A stretch of 64,000 nt of DNA from Streptomyces spororaveus (GCF_016755875.1 NZ_BNED01000005.1:7949501-8013500); one strand, 5' to 3'; shown: positions 27,204-36,282, counted from the first letter of the stretch. A program made the numbers and translations. The notes: generated by a model not told the origin, from the letters alone.

Positions 27204-28735
27204 CTCTGCAGAGCGCACCCGCATCCCCACAGCCGGCCAGAGCCAGAACGGACTCCGGCGCGCCCGGCGCCCCACGGCGGCGGCTTCGGTTCCCGTCCGC
27301 CTTCACCGTCCTGTTCGTCGTCACCGTCGCAGTCTGGGCCCTGACGTTCGTCATCCCCGCCGGCCGCTACGACACCAAGGACGGCAGCCCCGTACCGGGC
27401 ACCTACCACTCCGTAGAACTGACCACCGGATTCTGGGAGCGTCTCAAAGACCTGTTCCTCGCCCCGGTCAACGGTCTGTACGGCGTCACCGATGCCGGGA
27501 CCGGCCTCACCGCACCCGGCGGGACCGGCTCCTTCGCGGGCGCGGCCGGCGTGTTCCTCTTCATACTGGCCGTGGGCGCGTTCATCACCGTCACGATGCG
27601 CACGGGGGCACTCACGACGGGAGTGGCGCGCCTCGCGCAGCGTCTGCACCACCGCAGGACCCTGCTGCTCGTGGTGCTGCTGACGGTGTTCTCCCTCGGC
27701 GGGACCACGTACGGCATGGCCGAGGAAACCCTCGGCTTCTACGGGCTGATGATCCCCCTGATGCTGGGCCTGGGCTACGACCGCATGGTCGCCGCGACGG
27801 TCGTCATGGTGGGAGCCGGGGTCGGCACCCTCGCCTCGACCGTCAATCCCTTTGCCACCGGAGTGGCTTCCGACAGCGCCGGCATCGGTACGGGAGACGG
27901 CATCGTCCTGCGACTGGTGATGTGGGCCTGCCTGACGGCCCTGTCAGCCGCGTACGTCGTGCGCTACGCCCGCCGCGTCACCGAGGACCCCTCCCGGTCG
28001 CTGACACCCCTCACCGAAGACGACCTCCGCATGAAGGCCGAGGGTGGCGAAGCGGCGGCGAAGCTCACGAGTCGCCAGCGCACGGTCCTGTACCTCTTCG
28101 CGACCACGTTCCTCTTCATGATCTTCGCCGTCGTCCCCTGGTCCGATCTGCACGTCACCTTCCTGCCCACCCTCGGTTGGTACTTCCCTGAACTCGCCGC
28201 CCTGTTCATCGTCGCGGCGGTCGCCGTGGGGCTGGTCGGCGGCCTGGGCGAGAAGGGAACGGTGAACGCCGTCACCGCCGGCGCAGGGGACTTCATCGGA
28301 GCGGCGTTGATCGTCATGCTGGCCCGGGGAGTCACGGTGATCATGAACAACGCCAGTGTCACCGACACCATCCTCGACGTCCTGCGGAGCGCGGTGGCCG
28401 ACACGTCCTCCGGCGTGTTCGCCGTACTGATGTTCGTGGTGAACCTCCCGCTGGCCTTCTTCGTCCCCTCCTCGTCCGGCCACGCGGCCCTCGCCATGCC
28501 CATCCTCGCCCCCCTGGCCGACTTCGCCGGAGTGAGCCGGGCCCTGGTGGTGACCGCGTACCAGTCGGCTTCCGGATGGGTGAACCTCGTTACGCCCACC
28601 TCGGCCGTCGTCATGGGAGGCCTCGCCCTTGCCAAGGTCCGCTACGACCGGTACCTGCGCTTCATGGCACCACTGATGGGTGCTCTGCTGGTGGCCGTCG
28701 CCGGATTCCTCGCACTCGGTGCGGCAGTGCGCTGA
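27200..28735 (+). CDS. arcD: YfcC/ArcD-type membrane antiporter (probable arginine/ornithine)
   Basis: A 511-residue membrane protein of the C4-dicarboxylate/YfcC anaerobic carrier family with about 12 hydrophobic segments. A soluble leader of 30 residues precedes the first (FTVLFVVTVAVWALTFVIPA). The family-typical loop GRYDTKDGSPVPGTY and conserved GTTYGMAEETLGFYGLMIPL, STVNPFATGVAS and PSSSGHAALAMPILAPLAD blocks are present. The start overlaps the carbamate kinase stop. By position it should exchange arginine for ornithine; the family also moves other amino acids, so the substrate is inferred. A strong terminator follows. Confidence 0.9.
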   Translation: MTLQSAPASPQPARARTDSGAPGAPRRRLRFPSAFTVLFVVTVAVWALTFVIPAGRYDTKDGSPVPGTYHSVELTTGFWERLKDLFLAPVNGLYGVTDAGTGLTAPGGTGSFAGAAGVFLFILAVGAFITVTMRTGALTTGVARLAQRLHHRRTLLLVVLLTVFSLGGTTYGMAEETLGFYGLMIPLMLGLGYDRMVAATVVMVGAGVGTLASTVNPFATGVASDSAGIGTGDGIVLRLVMWACLTALSAAYVVRYARRVTEDPSRSLTPLTEDDLRMKAEGGEAAAKLTSRQRTVLYLFATTFLFMIFAVVPWSDLHVTFLPTLGWYFPELAALFIVAAVAVGLVGGLGEKGTVNAVTAGAGDFIGAALIVMLARGVTVIMNNASVTDTILDVLRSAVADTSSGVFAVLMFVVNLPLAFFVPSSSGHAALAMPILAPLADFAGVSRALVVTAYQSASGWVNLVTPTSAVVMGGLALAKVRYDRYLRFMAPLMGALLVAVAGFLALGAAVR

Positions 28736-28754
28736 ATCGCTACGGGGCAGGCAC

Positions 28755-28790
28755 GTGGCCGGCTGGTCGGGACACCGACCGGCCGGCCAC
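28755..28790 (+). terminator. Strong hairpin terminator of the arc operon
   Basis: A 16-bp stem (28755-28770 with 28775-28790, one G-T mismatch) around GACA, 19 bp after the antiporter stop. Confidence 0.8.
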
Positions 28791-29150
28791 CGTCGTGTGC
28801 CCGGCACGAGGCGGACCTGTGGGCTCCGCCGGACGGCGCCAACAGGGCACAGGGCGCTCGCCCCACCGGATCGCCGTCTCGCTGCTGCCGCTGATGCGGA
28901 TACGCTCGCGGCGTCGGGCGGCCACCCATCGGGGTGGGCAGGCCTGAGAGTTGCGCCGGCGCAGGCGGGCGGGCAAGGCCTGCACGGACGCTTTGGCCGA
29001 GGTGGTGGGGACGGGCGGGGACTGCCGCAACGGTCCTTCCCGGCCGGCCTGTGCACCCGGACCGACCGCCCCATCGCGCCCCTCGCCGCGGTCGCTTCCG
29101 TCTTTTCCACCCGGTACGACAAGCAACGCACCGACCACTGCGGTCGCAGC

Positions 29151-29198
29151 ACACCAGGAGCCCTCGTCGCGCAGCTGCGCGACGAGGGCTCCTGGTGT
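29151..29198. repeat. 48-bp perfect palindrome between convergent genes
   Basis: 24-bp arms, 29151-29174 and 29175-29198, are perfect complements with no spacer. Position between the arc operon and the leftward USP gene suggests a bidirectional terminator. The remainder of 28791-29267 holds nothing I recognise. Confidence 0.8.
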
Positions 29199-29267
29199 CA
29201 AGGGGCGGCGGCGTCCGTCGGGAGACCGCGGCCGGGGCGTATCCGTCCTCGGTGAGGCTCGCGACGA

Positions 29268-30203
29268 TCAGAGATGAGGGACGACCGCCACGGGCGTCGT
29301 GGCGTGGTGCAGCACTGCGTGGGTGACCGGGCCGATGTGCGCTCCGACCGCTGCCCGGCGTATGCGCCGTCCGACGATCAGCAGCGAGGCTTCCTTCGAC
29401 GCTTCCACGAGGTGGCCCGCGGGCCGTCCCACCAGGCACTGCTCCTTGACCTCGACCTGGGGGAACTTGCCGCGCCACGACCGCAGTACGTCGGTGAGCG
29501 CGCTCGCCTCGCGCAGTCCCAGCGCGACGCCGTGGCCGGGATCGGCCGCCGCAGGGTCGTACCCTTCGACCACCGGTACGCTCCAGCCGTGCACGACCCG
29601 CAGGGTGGCCGCTCGGGCAGCGGCGGCCTCGAAGGCGTACGCGAGCAGCTCGTCGCACGGCCTGGAGAGGTCGAGGCCGAGCACCACGTCGAGGCACTGC
29701 CCCTTGCGGTCCCCGTGGTCGCCCGTCCCGGGGAGCGGTGCACACTCGGCCCGTTCCCCGGCCCGTACGGCGACGACCGGACGCTCGGCGTGCGCGATGA
29801 CGGGCAGGGACACCGATCCGGTCAGGAAGCCGGCCAGGCTGCCCAGCCCTCGTGAACCCACGACCAGGACTTCCGCCTTCTCTGCGGCGGACAGCAACAC
29901 CTCCGCGGGGCGGCCGTGCACCTGCTCGACGCTGATCTCCAGGCCGGGGTGCGCCGCCCGCAGCCGGTCGGACGCTTCGTGGGTGACCTGCTCGGCGTAG
30001 TGCTGAGCGGCGGTCGCCGCCCCCTCACAGGGCGTGGTGTCCAGGCCGGTGAACGGGGCGTGGGCGAAGGCCCGTGACCAGTCCTGCCAGACGTGCAGGA
30101 GGTGCAGGGGCAGACGGCGCATCTGTGCCTCGTGGGCGGCCCAGTCCGCGGCGGCCAGCGACTCGGCCGAGCCGTCCACAGCGGCGATGACGGTACGTGA
30201 CAT
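29268..30203 (-). CDS. Universal stress protein, two-domain
   Basis: A 311-residue tandem USP; the ATG at 30201-30203 follows GGAGGA. Domain 1: VIAAVDGSAESLAAADWAA and loop GSRGLGSLAGFLTGSVS. Domain 2: VVLGLDLSRPCDELLAYAF and loop VVGRRIRRAAVGAHIGPVT (VTHAVLHHA). It lies 86 bp downstream of the HPF-like gene and is probably co-transcribed with it from the boxes at 31196-31231. Confidence 0.92.
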   Translation of the reverse strand: MSRTVIAAVDGSAESLAAADWAAHEAQMRRLPLHLLHVWQDWSRAFAHAPFTGLDTTPCEGAATAAQHYAEQVTHEASDRLRAAHPGLEISVEQVHGRPAEVLLSAAEKAEVLVVGSRGLGSLAGFLTGSVSLPVIAHAERPVVAVRAGERAECAPLPGTGDHGDRKGQCLDVVLGLDLSRPCDELLAYAFEAAAARAATLRVVHGWSVPVVEGYDPAAADPGHGVALGLREASALTDVLRSWRGKFPQVEVKEQCLVGRPAGHLVEASKEASLLIVGRRIRRAAVGAHIGPVTHAVLHHATTPVAVVPHL

Positions 30204-30289
30204 GATTCCTCCGGGCGAGGGGTCTTCGGGTGGTTTGCGGCACTGGTCCGGGGACCGGCGGCCGGGCGCGCGGCGTCGCCCGGAACGTG

Positions 30290-31087
30290 TTACCGGGACG
30301 GAGTGATCAGCCCGTAGTGGCCGTCGTAGCGGTGGTAGAGGACGCAGCCCCGGCCGGTGGCCGTGTCGTTGAAGAAGACGAAGGGCAGCCCGGTGAGGTG
30401 CAACCGTGAAACGGCCTCGGTCACACTGCTCGTCGGCACGGGAACCGTGCTCACGCCGAGCAGACCGTCGACCTCCCGTTCCTGGCCCAGAGGTCCCAGC
30501 GAAGCCATGCGATGCCGCCCGGTACGGACGTCGCGGTAGACGATGCTGTCGCGCCCGGAGGCCAGGTCCGTGAAGAGCCAGAAGTCGTGGTCCATGGCCT
30601 CCAGGTCGATCACGGCGTCCTCAGGCGTCTGGTGGACCAGGCTGAAGGACTTGTGCCGCACGATCCGGCGCTCTCCGGCGGGAACGTGATGCCGGTGCGG
30701 ACGGTGGTCGTGCCCTGCGCCGTCCCGCGATGTCCGGCTGGGCGTGCCGTTGCGGTGGGGGCCGCCCGCCGCATACCGCCGTGGCCGGGTGAGTCGGGCA
30801 GCCAGGCGCTCCTGCAGGAGGTCGACCGCTTCGAACATGCTGTTCGCGGCCACGTGGGCGCGAACCATCCGGCCGTTGACGTCCACCACGGCCTGAGCCG
30901 TGGCCGGGCGGTTCGCCGAAGTGCTGGCGGCTTGCGTGAGCTTCACCCGCACGGTCAGCACGGGTCCGCGCACGTGGCCGATCACCGCGAGCATCTTTCC
31001 CTGGGCGTACACGTCCGCGCCATCGGGCACCTGCCCTCGGTTGCGGACCTGGACGTCGGCTGTCCGGCTGGTCTTGAGACCGCTCAT
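30290..31087 (-). CDS. HPF/RaiA-like ribosome-associated protein with two C-terminal repeats (DATIN-like)
   Basis: A 265-residue protein; the ATG at 31085-31087 follows GAGGAGG. Residues 10-102 form the S30AE-like N domain (VQVRNRGQVPDGADVYAQGK ... MFEAVDLLQERLAARL). A His-rich linker (about 105-138) follows. Then come two copies of the S30AE C-terminal unit: residues 140-195 (RIVRHKSFSLVHQTPEDAVI and YRDVRTGRHRM) and 212-265 (VSTVPVPTSSVTEAVSRLHL and YHRYDGHYGLI). Normal long HPF has one such unit. HPFs dimerise inactive 70S ribosomes; Rv0079 (DATIN) of the DosR regulon is a plausible homologue. Boxes lie 109-144 bp upstream of the start. Confidence 0.82.
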   Translation of the reverse strand: MSGLKTSRTADVQVRNRGQVPDGADVYAQGKMLAVIGHVRGPVLTVRVKLTQAASTSANRPATAQAVVDVNGRMVRAHVAANSMFEAVDLLQERLAARLTRPRRYAAGGPHRNGTPSRTSRDGAGHDHRPHRHHVPAGERRIVRHKSFSLVHQTPEDAVIDLEAMDHDFWLFTDLASGRDSIVYRDVRTGRHRMASLGPLGQEREVDGLLGVSTVPVPTSSVTEAVSRLHLTGLPFVFFNDTATGRGCVLYHRYDGHYGLITPSR

Positions 31088-31195
31088 GAGAACTCCTCCT
31101 CGATCCCTTCCAGCCTGTCTGTCGGCGGCCGCTCCCGGGCAGAGCCGTCCGGACCCCGCCACGGCGCCACTGGTACCGACACCACCCGGGAAACC

Positions 31196-31231
31196 GGGAC
31201 TTCCGGTCGGCCGGGCAAGGCCGTTCGGCCT
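31196..31231. promoter_or_regulatory. DosR/OsdR-like box pair upstream of HPF-like gene
   Basis: GGGACTTCCGGTCGG (31196-31210, weak right half) and AAGGCCGTTCGGCCT (31217-31231, palindromic) start 21 bp apart. The rest of 31088-31405 shows no gene. Confidence 0.55.
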
Positions 31232-31405
31232 ACAGACCCCGGGACGGGCAAGTCGACGAGCCCCGGCCTGCTATCGCGTGACGTGCCGGACCGACAGCAC
31301 GGCTCGGGTCGGCGGCTCCGGGTCGCCGCAACCGGCCGCGGTGACCGGCCGCGGTGGCCGCCGCCGCTCAACCGACGGAAGAGCCCGTGGTGTCCCGCCC
31401 TGTTG

Positions 31406-32092
31406 TCAGTGATCGCTCTCGCGGCCGGTTGTCAGCCGGTTCATCACACCCACCACACCGTCCACGCGCCACGTGACCCTGATCAACGCCGCTGTATCGA
31501 TAGCAGGTTCGGATGATCCCGCCATGGTGACCATCCCGTCGCGAACGTCGATGCGGAGCCCGTCGATGCGGTGCGCGGCCGGCGCCCGGCCGGAGACGGC
31601 ATCGGCGACGTCCGCGAGGATCTCCTCGTCCGTCCTCAGGAAGACGCGCAGCAGATCACGTCGCGTGGTGATGCCGATCAGACGGTCCTCCTCGTCCACC
31701 ACCGGCAACCGGTCGACGTGGCGACGTTCCATGATGCGCGCGGCGTCGGCGACGCGCTGTTCGGGATGCACGGTTACAGCCGGGCTGGTCATCAGCTCGC
31801 CTGCCGCCATGGCGGGTCCCGCGACGGAGTGGGCGTCGGCCGGTCGCCGTGGTGTGTGCGCCATCCGATGCCGCCCGAAGCCGTGCCGGCCGAGACAGCC
31901 CTGTTGCCTGGCAAGGTCTTTCCGTGAGACGACGCCCATGACCTTGTCGTCGTCATCCACCACCGGCAGCCCGCCGATCCGATGGGCGATGAGCATGCGA
32001 GCCAGTTCTTCGAAGGAGGTGTCCGGGCGGGCCTGGACCACCTCGCTGGTCATGACTTGGCCCACCGTCCGTTCTTCGGCCACGGTGCTCAT
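31406..32092 (-). CDS. CBS-pair plus BON domain protein
   Basis: A 228-residue protein. CBS1: residues 9-60 (TVGQVMTSEVVQARPD ... VMGVVSRKDLARQ). A long His/Arg-rich linker (RHGFGRHRMAHTPRR) follows. CBS2: LMTSPAVTVHPEQ ... LIGITTRRDLLRVFLRTD. BON: LRIDVRDGMVTMAGSSEPAI. The ATG at 32090-32092 was chosen; a GTG two codons upstream (32098) is equally possible, since the ribosome site is weak for both. Confidence 0.88.
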   Translation of the reverse strand: MSTVAEERTVGQVMTSEVVQARPDTSFEELARMLIAHRIGGLPVVDDDDKVMGVVSRKDLARQQGCLGRHGFGRHRMAHTPRRPADAHSVAGPAMAAGELMTSPAVTVHPEQRVADAARIMERRHVDRLPVVDEEDRLIGITTRRDLLRVFLRTDEEILADVADAVSGRAPAAHRIDGLRIDVRDGMVTMAGSSEPAIDTAALIRVTWRVDGVVGVMNRLTTGRESDH

Positions 32093-32279
32093 CTCCACTC
32101 GTCTCGCAGGTGTCCGGATACCGCCGATGGCGCCCCGGCCTCTGACTGCCCGCCGACCGCTGTGCTCAGCGCGCCGGGGGCCGGGAAGCCCCGGGTTCGT
32201 CTGCTCCTCGTGCTTGCCGTTGCTTCCAGAGTGGGACGGAGGACGGCCGGGGGACAGAACCGGTCAGGACCCGCACGCC

Positions 32280-32343
32280 GGGCCGTTCGGCCCGTGACAG
32301 GCCGGGCCGGGCGGGGCCCGCCGGGGAGAGGGCCCAACAGCCC
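32280..32343. promoter_or_regulatory. DosR/OsdR-like boxes upstream of CBS-BON gene
   Basis: GGGCCGTTCGGCCC (32280-32293) and GGGCCCAACAGCCC (32330-32343) are two boxes separated by a GC-rich stretch with possible weaker copies. They are 188-250 bp upstream of the leftward start at 32092. Confidence 0.5.
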
Positions 32344-32372
32344 TGGCGTGCCCCCCGTTCGACCCCTGCCCG

Positions 32373-32468
32373 GACGGCCACCACCTCGATGGGGGTGCCG
32401 TTGCCCGTCTCCGCGCGTTCCATGACGCAGCGCAGATAGTTCCGGCCGATACGTCCGAAGCCGGTGGA
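32373..32468 (-). pseudogene. Glyceraldehyde-3-phosphate dehydrogenase, N-terminal relic
   Basis: A short minus-strand stretch reads GFGRIGRNYLRCVMERAE then GTPIEVVAV, the NAD-binding start of GAPDH (normally INGFGRIGRN). About 30 codons survive of some 330; both ends run into unrelated sequence. Confidence 0.8.
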
Positions 32469-32528
32469 CGCCGTAGGGGCGCGGAAGGGCCGGTGGTGGG
32501 GCAAGCCTCTGCGCTGCCACAGCGGCCG

Positions 32529-32564
32529 GAGACCATCGGGCCCCGTCGAGGGACCTTCGGGACC
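32529..32564. promoter_or_regulatory. DosR/OsdR-like box pair upstream of adhE
   Basis: GAGACCATCGGGCCC (32529-32543) and GGGACCTTCGGGACC (32550-32564) start 21 bp apart and end 113 bp before the adhE start. Confidence 0.6.
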
Positions 32565-32676
32565 TCAGCCGAGGACGCGTCCCGGGCAAGGCTGTAGGTG
32601 ACAGGACGGAACGGGTGGCCACCCCGGTGGCCGGCCACGTGTGGCCACAGCGCCACCCACACCCAGGGAGCTTTCC

Positions 32677-35334
32677 ATGACACAGGCGACCAGCGACCCC
32701 CGCACCACCACCGACGGCACCCCGTCGGACACGCTCATCGCCGTGAACCTCCTGGTCGACAACGCCTCCAAGGCGCTCGCCGACTTCGAGTCCTTCACGC
32801 AGGAGCAGGTCGACCACATCGTCGCCAAGGCGTCGGTGGCCGCCCTGGACCAGCACACCGCCCTGGCCCGCTCGGCGGTGGAGGAGACCGGGCGGGGTGT
32901 CTTCGAGGACAAGGCGGCGAAGAACATGTTCGCCTGCGAGCACGTCACCCACAGCATGTCCCGGGCGAGGACGGTCGGCGTCATCGGCCGCGACGACATC
33001 GAGGGCATCATCGAGATCGCCGAACCCGTAGGTGTGCTCTGCGCGGTCACGCCCGTCACCAACCCGACGTCCACCACCATCTTCAAGGCGTTGCTGGCGC
33101 TGAAGACACGCAACCCCGTCGTATTCGCCTTCCACCCCTCCGCGCAGGCATGCAGCACCGAAGCCGCACGCATCGTGCGGGACGCCGCCGTCGCCGCCGG
33201 AGCGCCCGCGCACTGCGTGCAGTGGATCGAGGCTCCCTCCGTCGAGGCCACGAGCCTCCTCATGCGACACCCAGGCGTCGCGCTGATCCTGGCGACCGGC
33301 GGCAACGCCATGGTCAAGGCCGCCTACTCGGCCGGCAAGCCCGCCGTCGGCGTCGGCGCCGGCAACGTGCCCGCCTACGTGCACCACAGCGCGGACCTGC
33401 GCCGGGCGGTCAACGACCTCGTCCTGTCCAAGTCCTTCGACAACGGCATGATCTGCGCGTCCGAGCAGGCGGTCATCCTGGACACCGACGTGTACGACGA
33501 GGCGCTCGCCGAATTCCGGCGCCTGCACGCGTACGTCGCCACGGCCGAGGAGAAGCGGAAGCTGGAGACCTACCTCTTTCCGCCCGACCCGGCCGGCCGA
33601 CAGGGCCGCGTCAACCCGGCAGCCGTCGGACAGAGCCCCGACCGGATCGCCGAGCAGGCCGGGTTCACCGTACCCGCGGACACCTCGCTCATCCTGGCCG
33701 AGGCGAGCCACGTCGGGCCCGACGAGCCGCTGACGCGGGAGAAGCTCTGCCCCGTCCTCACCGTGCTCCGGGCAGCGTCCACCGAGGAGGGCTTCGATCT
33801 CGCGGCCGACATGGTCGACTTCCACGGGCAAGGACACAGCGCGGTGATCCACACCGGGGACCCGGCCCTCGCCGAGCGCTACGGCCGTCGTATGAAGACC
33901 GTACGGATCATCGTCAACTCGCCGTCCTCGCAGGGAGCGATCGGCGGCATCTACAACCGTCTGGTCCCGTCCCTGACCCTGGGCTGCGGTTCCTGGGGCA
34001 GTACTTCGGTCTCGGACAACGTCTCGGCCGCCCAGCTGCTCAACATCAAGCGCGTCACCACCCGGCAGAACAACATGCAGTGGTTCAAGGTGCCGCCGAA
34101 GATCTACTTCGAGCCCCAGGCCATCCGCTACCTCGCGGCGATGCCCGACGTCCACCGCGTCACCGTGGTCACCGACGCGACCATGACCCGGCTCGGTTAC
34201 GTGGAGCGCGTCAGCCGTGTCCTGCAACAGCGGCAGCAACCCGTGACCATACAGGTCATCGACGACGTCGAGCCGGAGCCGAGCATCGACTCCGTACAGC
34301 GTGGCGCCGCCCTCATGCGCGACTTCCGGCCGGACACCATCATCGCCCTGGGTGGCGGATCCCCCATGGACGCGGCGAAGGTGATGTGGCTGCTGTACGA
34401 ACAGCCGGACGTCGACTTCGCCGACATGCGGCAGAAGTTCTCCGACATCCGTAAGCGTGCCTTCCGCTTCCCCGTGCTCGGCAAGCAGGCCCGTCTCGTC
34501 TGCGTTCCCACCACCTCGGGAACCGGCGCCGAGGTCACCCCCTTCGCCGTGATCTCCGACCCGGCGACCGGCAAGAAGTACCCGCTGGCCGACTACGCCC
34601 TGACCCCCAGCGTCGCGATCATCGATCCCGTCCTGACCAACGACCTGCCGGCGTCGCTCGCCGCCGACAGCGGCTTCGACGCCCTCACCCATGCCACCGA
34701 GGCGTACGTCTCCGTCTATGCCAACGACTTCACCGACGGTCTGGCGCTGCACGCCATCAGGCTGGTCTTCGACCACCTCGAGGCGGCGGTCACCGGCGAG
34801 TCGGCACGGCGGAGCGTGGCACGGGAGAAGATGCACAACGCGGGCACCATCGCCGGCATGGCCTTCGGCAACGCCTTCCTCGGCATCGTCCACGCGATGT
34901 CCCACACCCTGGGCGCCACCTTCCACATCGCCCACGGGCGGACCAACGCAATCCTCCTGCCGCACGTGATCCGCTACAACGGCACCGTTCCCGGCAAGCT
35001 GACGGGATGGCCCAAGTACGAGAGCTACCGCGCGCCCGAGAGGTTCCAGGACATCGCCCGTGCCCTCGGGCTCCCCGCATCCACCCCCGCCGAGGGCGTG
35101 GCCTCGTACGCCGCCGCGGTGGAACGCCTGCGGGACGCCGTGGGCATCGAACCGTCCTTCCGCGCCCTGGGACTTGACGAGGCCGCCTTCATCGGCGCGC
35201 TGCCGCAGCAGGCACTGAACGCCTATGAGGACCAGTGCGCCCCGGCCAACCCGCGCATGCCGATGCTGGACGACATGGAGGACATCATGCGCGCGGCCTA
35301 CTATGCCGGGCCGCGGCCCCTTCCCTCCTTCTGA
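32677..35334 (+). CDS. adhE: Bifunctional aldehyde-alcohol dehydrogenase AdhE
   Basis: An 885-residue, full-length fusion; the ATG at 32677 follows CAGGGAG. The N-terminal acetylating aldehyde dehydrogenase (about 1-440) has GVLCAVTPVTNPTSTTIFKA and catalytic Cys260 in NGMICASEQAV. The C-terminal iron alcohol dehydrogenase (about 450-885) has IIALGGGSPMDAAKVMW and the Fe site in DSGFDALTHATEAY ... HAMSHTLGATFHIAHGRTNA. It reduces acetyl-CoA to ethanol using two NADH, so it re-oxidises NADH without oxygen, and would use acetyl-CoA from the PFL at 40512. AdhE of this kind is typical of fermenters, unusual in an aerobic actinomycete. Confidence 0.97.
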   Translation: MTQATSDPRTTTDGTPSDTLIAVNLLVDNASKALADFESFTQEQVDHIVAKASVAALDQHTALARSAVEETGRGVFEDKAAKNMFACEHVTHSMSRARTVGVIGRDDIEGIIEIAEPVGVLCAVTPVTNPTSTTIFKALLALKTRNPVVFAFHPSAQACSTEAARIVRDAAVAAGAPAHCVQWIEAPSVEATSLLMRHPGVALILATGGNAMVKAAYSAGKPAVGVGAGNVPAYVHHSADLRRAVNDLVLSKSFDNGMICASEQAVILDTDVYDEALAEFRRLHAYVATAEEKRKLETYLFPPDPAGRQGRVNPAAVGQSPDRIAEQAGFTVPADTSLILAEASHVGPDEPLTREKLCPVLTVLRAASTEEGFDLAADMVDFHGQGHSAVIHTGDPALAERYGRRMKTVRIIVNSPSSQGAIGGIYNRLVPSLTLGCGSWGSTSVSDNVSAAQLLNIKRVTTRQNNMQWFKVPPKIYFEPQAIRYLAAMPDVHRVTVVTDATMTRLGYVERVSRVLQQRQQPVTIQVIDDVEPEPSIDSVQRGAALMRDFRPDTIIALGGGSPMDAAKVMWLLYEQPDVDFADMRQKFSDIRKRAFRFPVLGKQARLVCVPTTSGTGAEVTPFAVISDPATGKKYPLADYALTPSVAIIDPVLTNDLPASLAADSGFDALTHATEAYVSVYANDFTDGLALHAIRLVFDHLEAAVTGESARRSVAREKMHNAGTIAGMAFGNAFLGIVHAMSHTLGATFHIAHGRTNAILLPHVIRYNGTVPGKLTGWPKYESYRAPERFQDIARALGLPASTPAEGVASYAAAVERLRDAVGIEPSFRALGLDEAAFIGALPQQALNAYEDQCAPANPRMPMLDDMEDIMRAAYYAGPRPLPSF

Positions 35335-35346
35335 CGGCGCGTAGGG

Positions 35347-35374
35347 CGGCGGCCCCTCTGCGGGCGGGCCGCCG
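35347..35374 (+). terminator. Hairpin after adhE
   Basis: CGGCGGCCC (35347-35355) pairs with GGGCCGCCG (35366-35374) across 10 bases, starting 13 bp after the adhE stop. Confidence 0.6.
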
Positions 35375-35382
35375 AGACCGTG

Positions 35383-35456
35383 TGGACCCGGGGTCCAGGG
35401 CAGCCATCTGGGGCGCGGCCGCGTATGAGGGCCATCCGGCCCTGGCCGAAGGTCCC
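35383..35456. promoter_or_regulatory. DosR/OsdR-like boxes upstream of response regulator copy 2
   Basis: TGGACCCGGGGTCCA (35383-35397, perfect around a central G), GGGCCATCCGGCCC (35429-35442) and TGGCCGAAGGTCCC (35443-35456). They lie 66-139 bp before the start at 35522, so the regulator may control itself. Confidence 0.6.
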
Positions 35457-35521
35457 GCTCGCACGGCACGATGCAGTGGATCCGCCGGCGGGCGGAAGAC
35501 TCGGCGAACTCGGAGTGTGCG

Positions 35522-36232
35522 ATGACGGACAGCAGCGGCGGCCTCACCGGGAAGGAACCGGTCAGGGTCTTCCTCCTCGACGATCACGAGGTCGTGCGCC
35601 GCGGTGTGCACGATCTGCTGGACGCCGAGCCGGACCTGACCGTGGTAGGGGAGGCGGGCACGGTCGAGCAGGCGCTCGTCCGTGTGCCCGCGCTGCGCCC
35701 GCAGGTCGCCGTCCTGGATGTGCGCCTGCCGGACGGGGACGGCGTGAGTGTCTGCCGGGAGCTGCGCTCCCGCATGCCCGACCTCGCCTGCCTGATGCTG
35801 ACGTCATTCGATGACGAGGAGGCGCTGCTCGACGCGATCATGGCCGGCGCGTCCGGATACGTGCTCAAGCAGATCACCGGAACCGACCTGGTGAACGCCG
35901 TGCGGACGGTCGCCTCCGGCCAGTCCATGCTGGACCCCGGCGCTACGGCGCGGGTGATGGCCCGGCTGCGCGGCGGACCTCAGCAGGAGGAGCTTCCCCA
36001 GGGTCTGCCCGGCCTGACGGAGCGCGAGCGTGAGATCCTCGCTCTTGTCGGGGAAGGGCTGACCAATCGTGAGATCGGTCAGCGGCTCTACCTGGCGGAG
36101 AAGACGGTCAAGAACAACATCTCCCGGCTGCTCGCCAAACTGGGCGTCGAACGGCGAGTGCAGGCCGCCGTCATCGCCACGCAGGCTCTGGCCGCCCAGG
36201 GAGACCAGAGCGGGCGGCTCGGCAAGGTGTGA
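35522..36232 (+). CDS. NarL/LuxR response regulator, DevR/OsdR-like (copy 2)
   Basis: A 236-residue regulator; the ATG at 35522 follows CGGAG, and an in-frame ATG at 35471 lacks a ribosome site. Receiver: [17 protein letters not shown], Asp66 in [70 protein letters not shown], as in DevR. It is very close to copy 1 (15293) but without that copy's long tail. The kinases at 11800 and 21221 are the likely partners. Boxes in its own promoter suggest autoregulation. Confidence 0.93.
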   Translation: MTDSSGGLTGKEPVRVFLLDDHEVVRRGVHDLLDAEPDLTVVGEAGTVEQALVRVPALRPQVAVLDVRLPDGDGVSVCRELRSRMPDLACLMLTSFDDEEALLDAIMAGASGYVLKQITGTDLVNAVRTVASGQSMLDPGATARVMARLRGGPQQEELPQGLPGLTEREREILALVGEGLTNREIGQRLYLAEKTVKNNISRLLAKLGVERRVQAAVIATQALAAQGDQSGRLGKV

Positions 36233-36282
36233 CGGCTGTGCCGGGATCCGAGCGCAGGTTCACGCGCCCGCGAAACGGCTGA

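Noticed and set aside
27944..29152. A 402-codon minus-strand frame opposite the antiporter gene
   Set aside because: Antisense to a membrane protein with clear TM segments; composition is His/Gly/Arg-rich shadow.
29151..29198. Palindrome as a phage attachment site or CRISPR-like repeat
   Set aside because: Single copy, no integrase or tRNA beside it and no spacer array; a bidirectional terminator fits better.
32089..35547. A 1152-codon minus-strand frame opposite adhE
   Set aside because: Antisense shadow created by high GC; the plus strand encodes full-length AdhE with catalytic residues.
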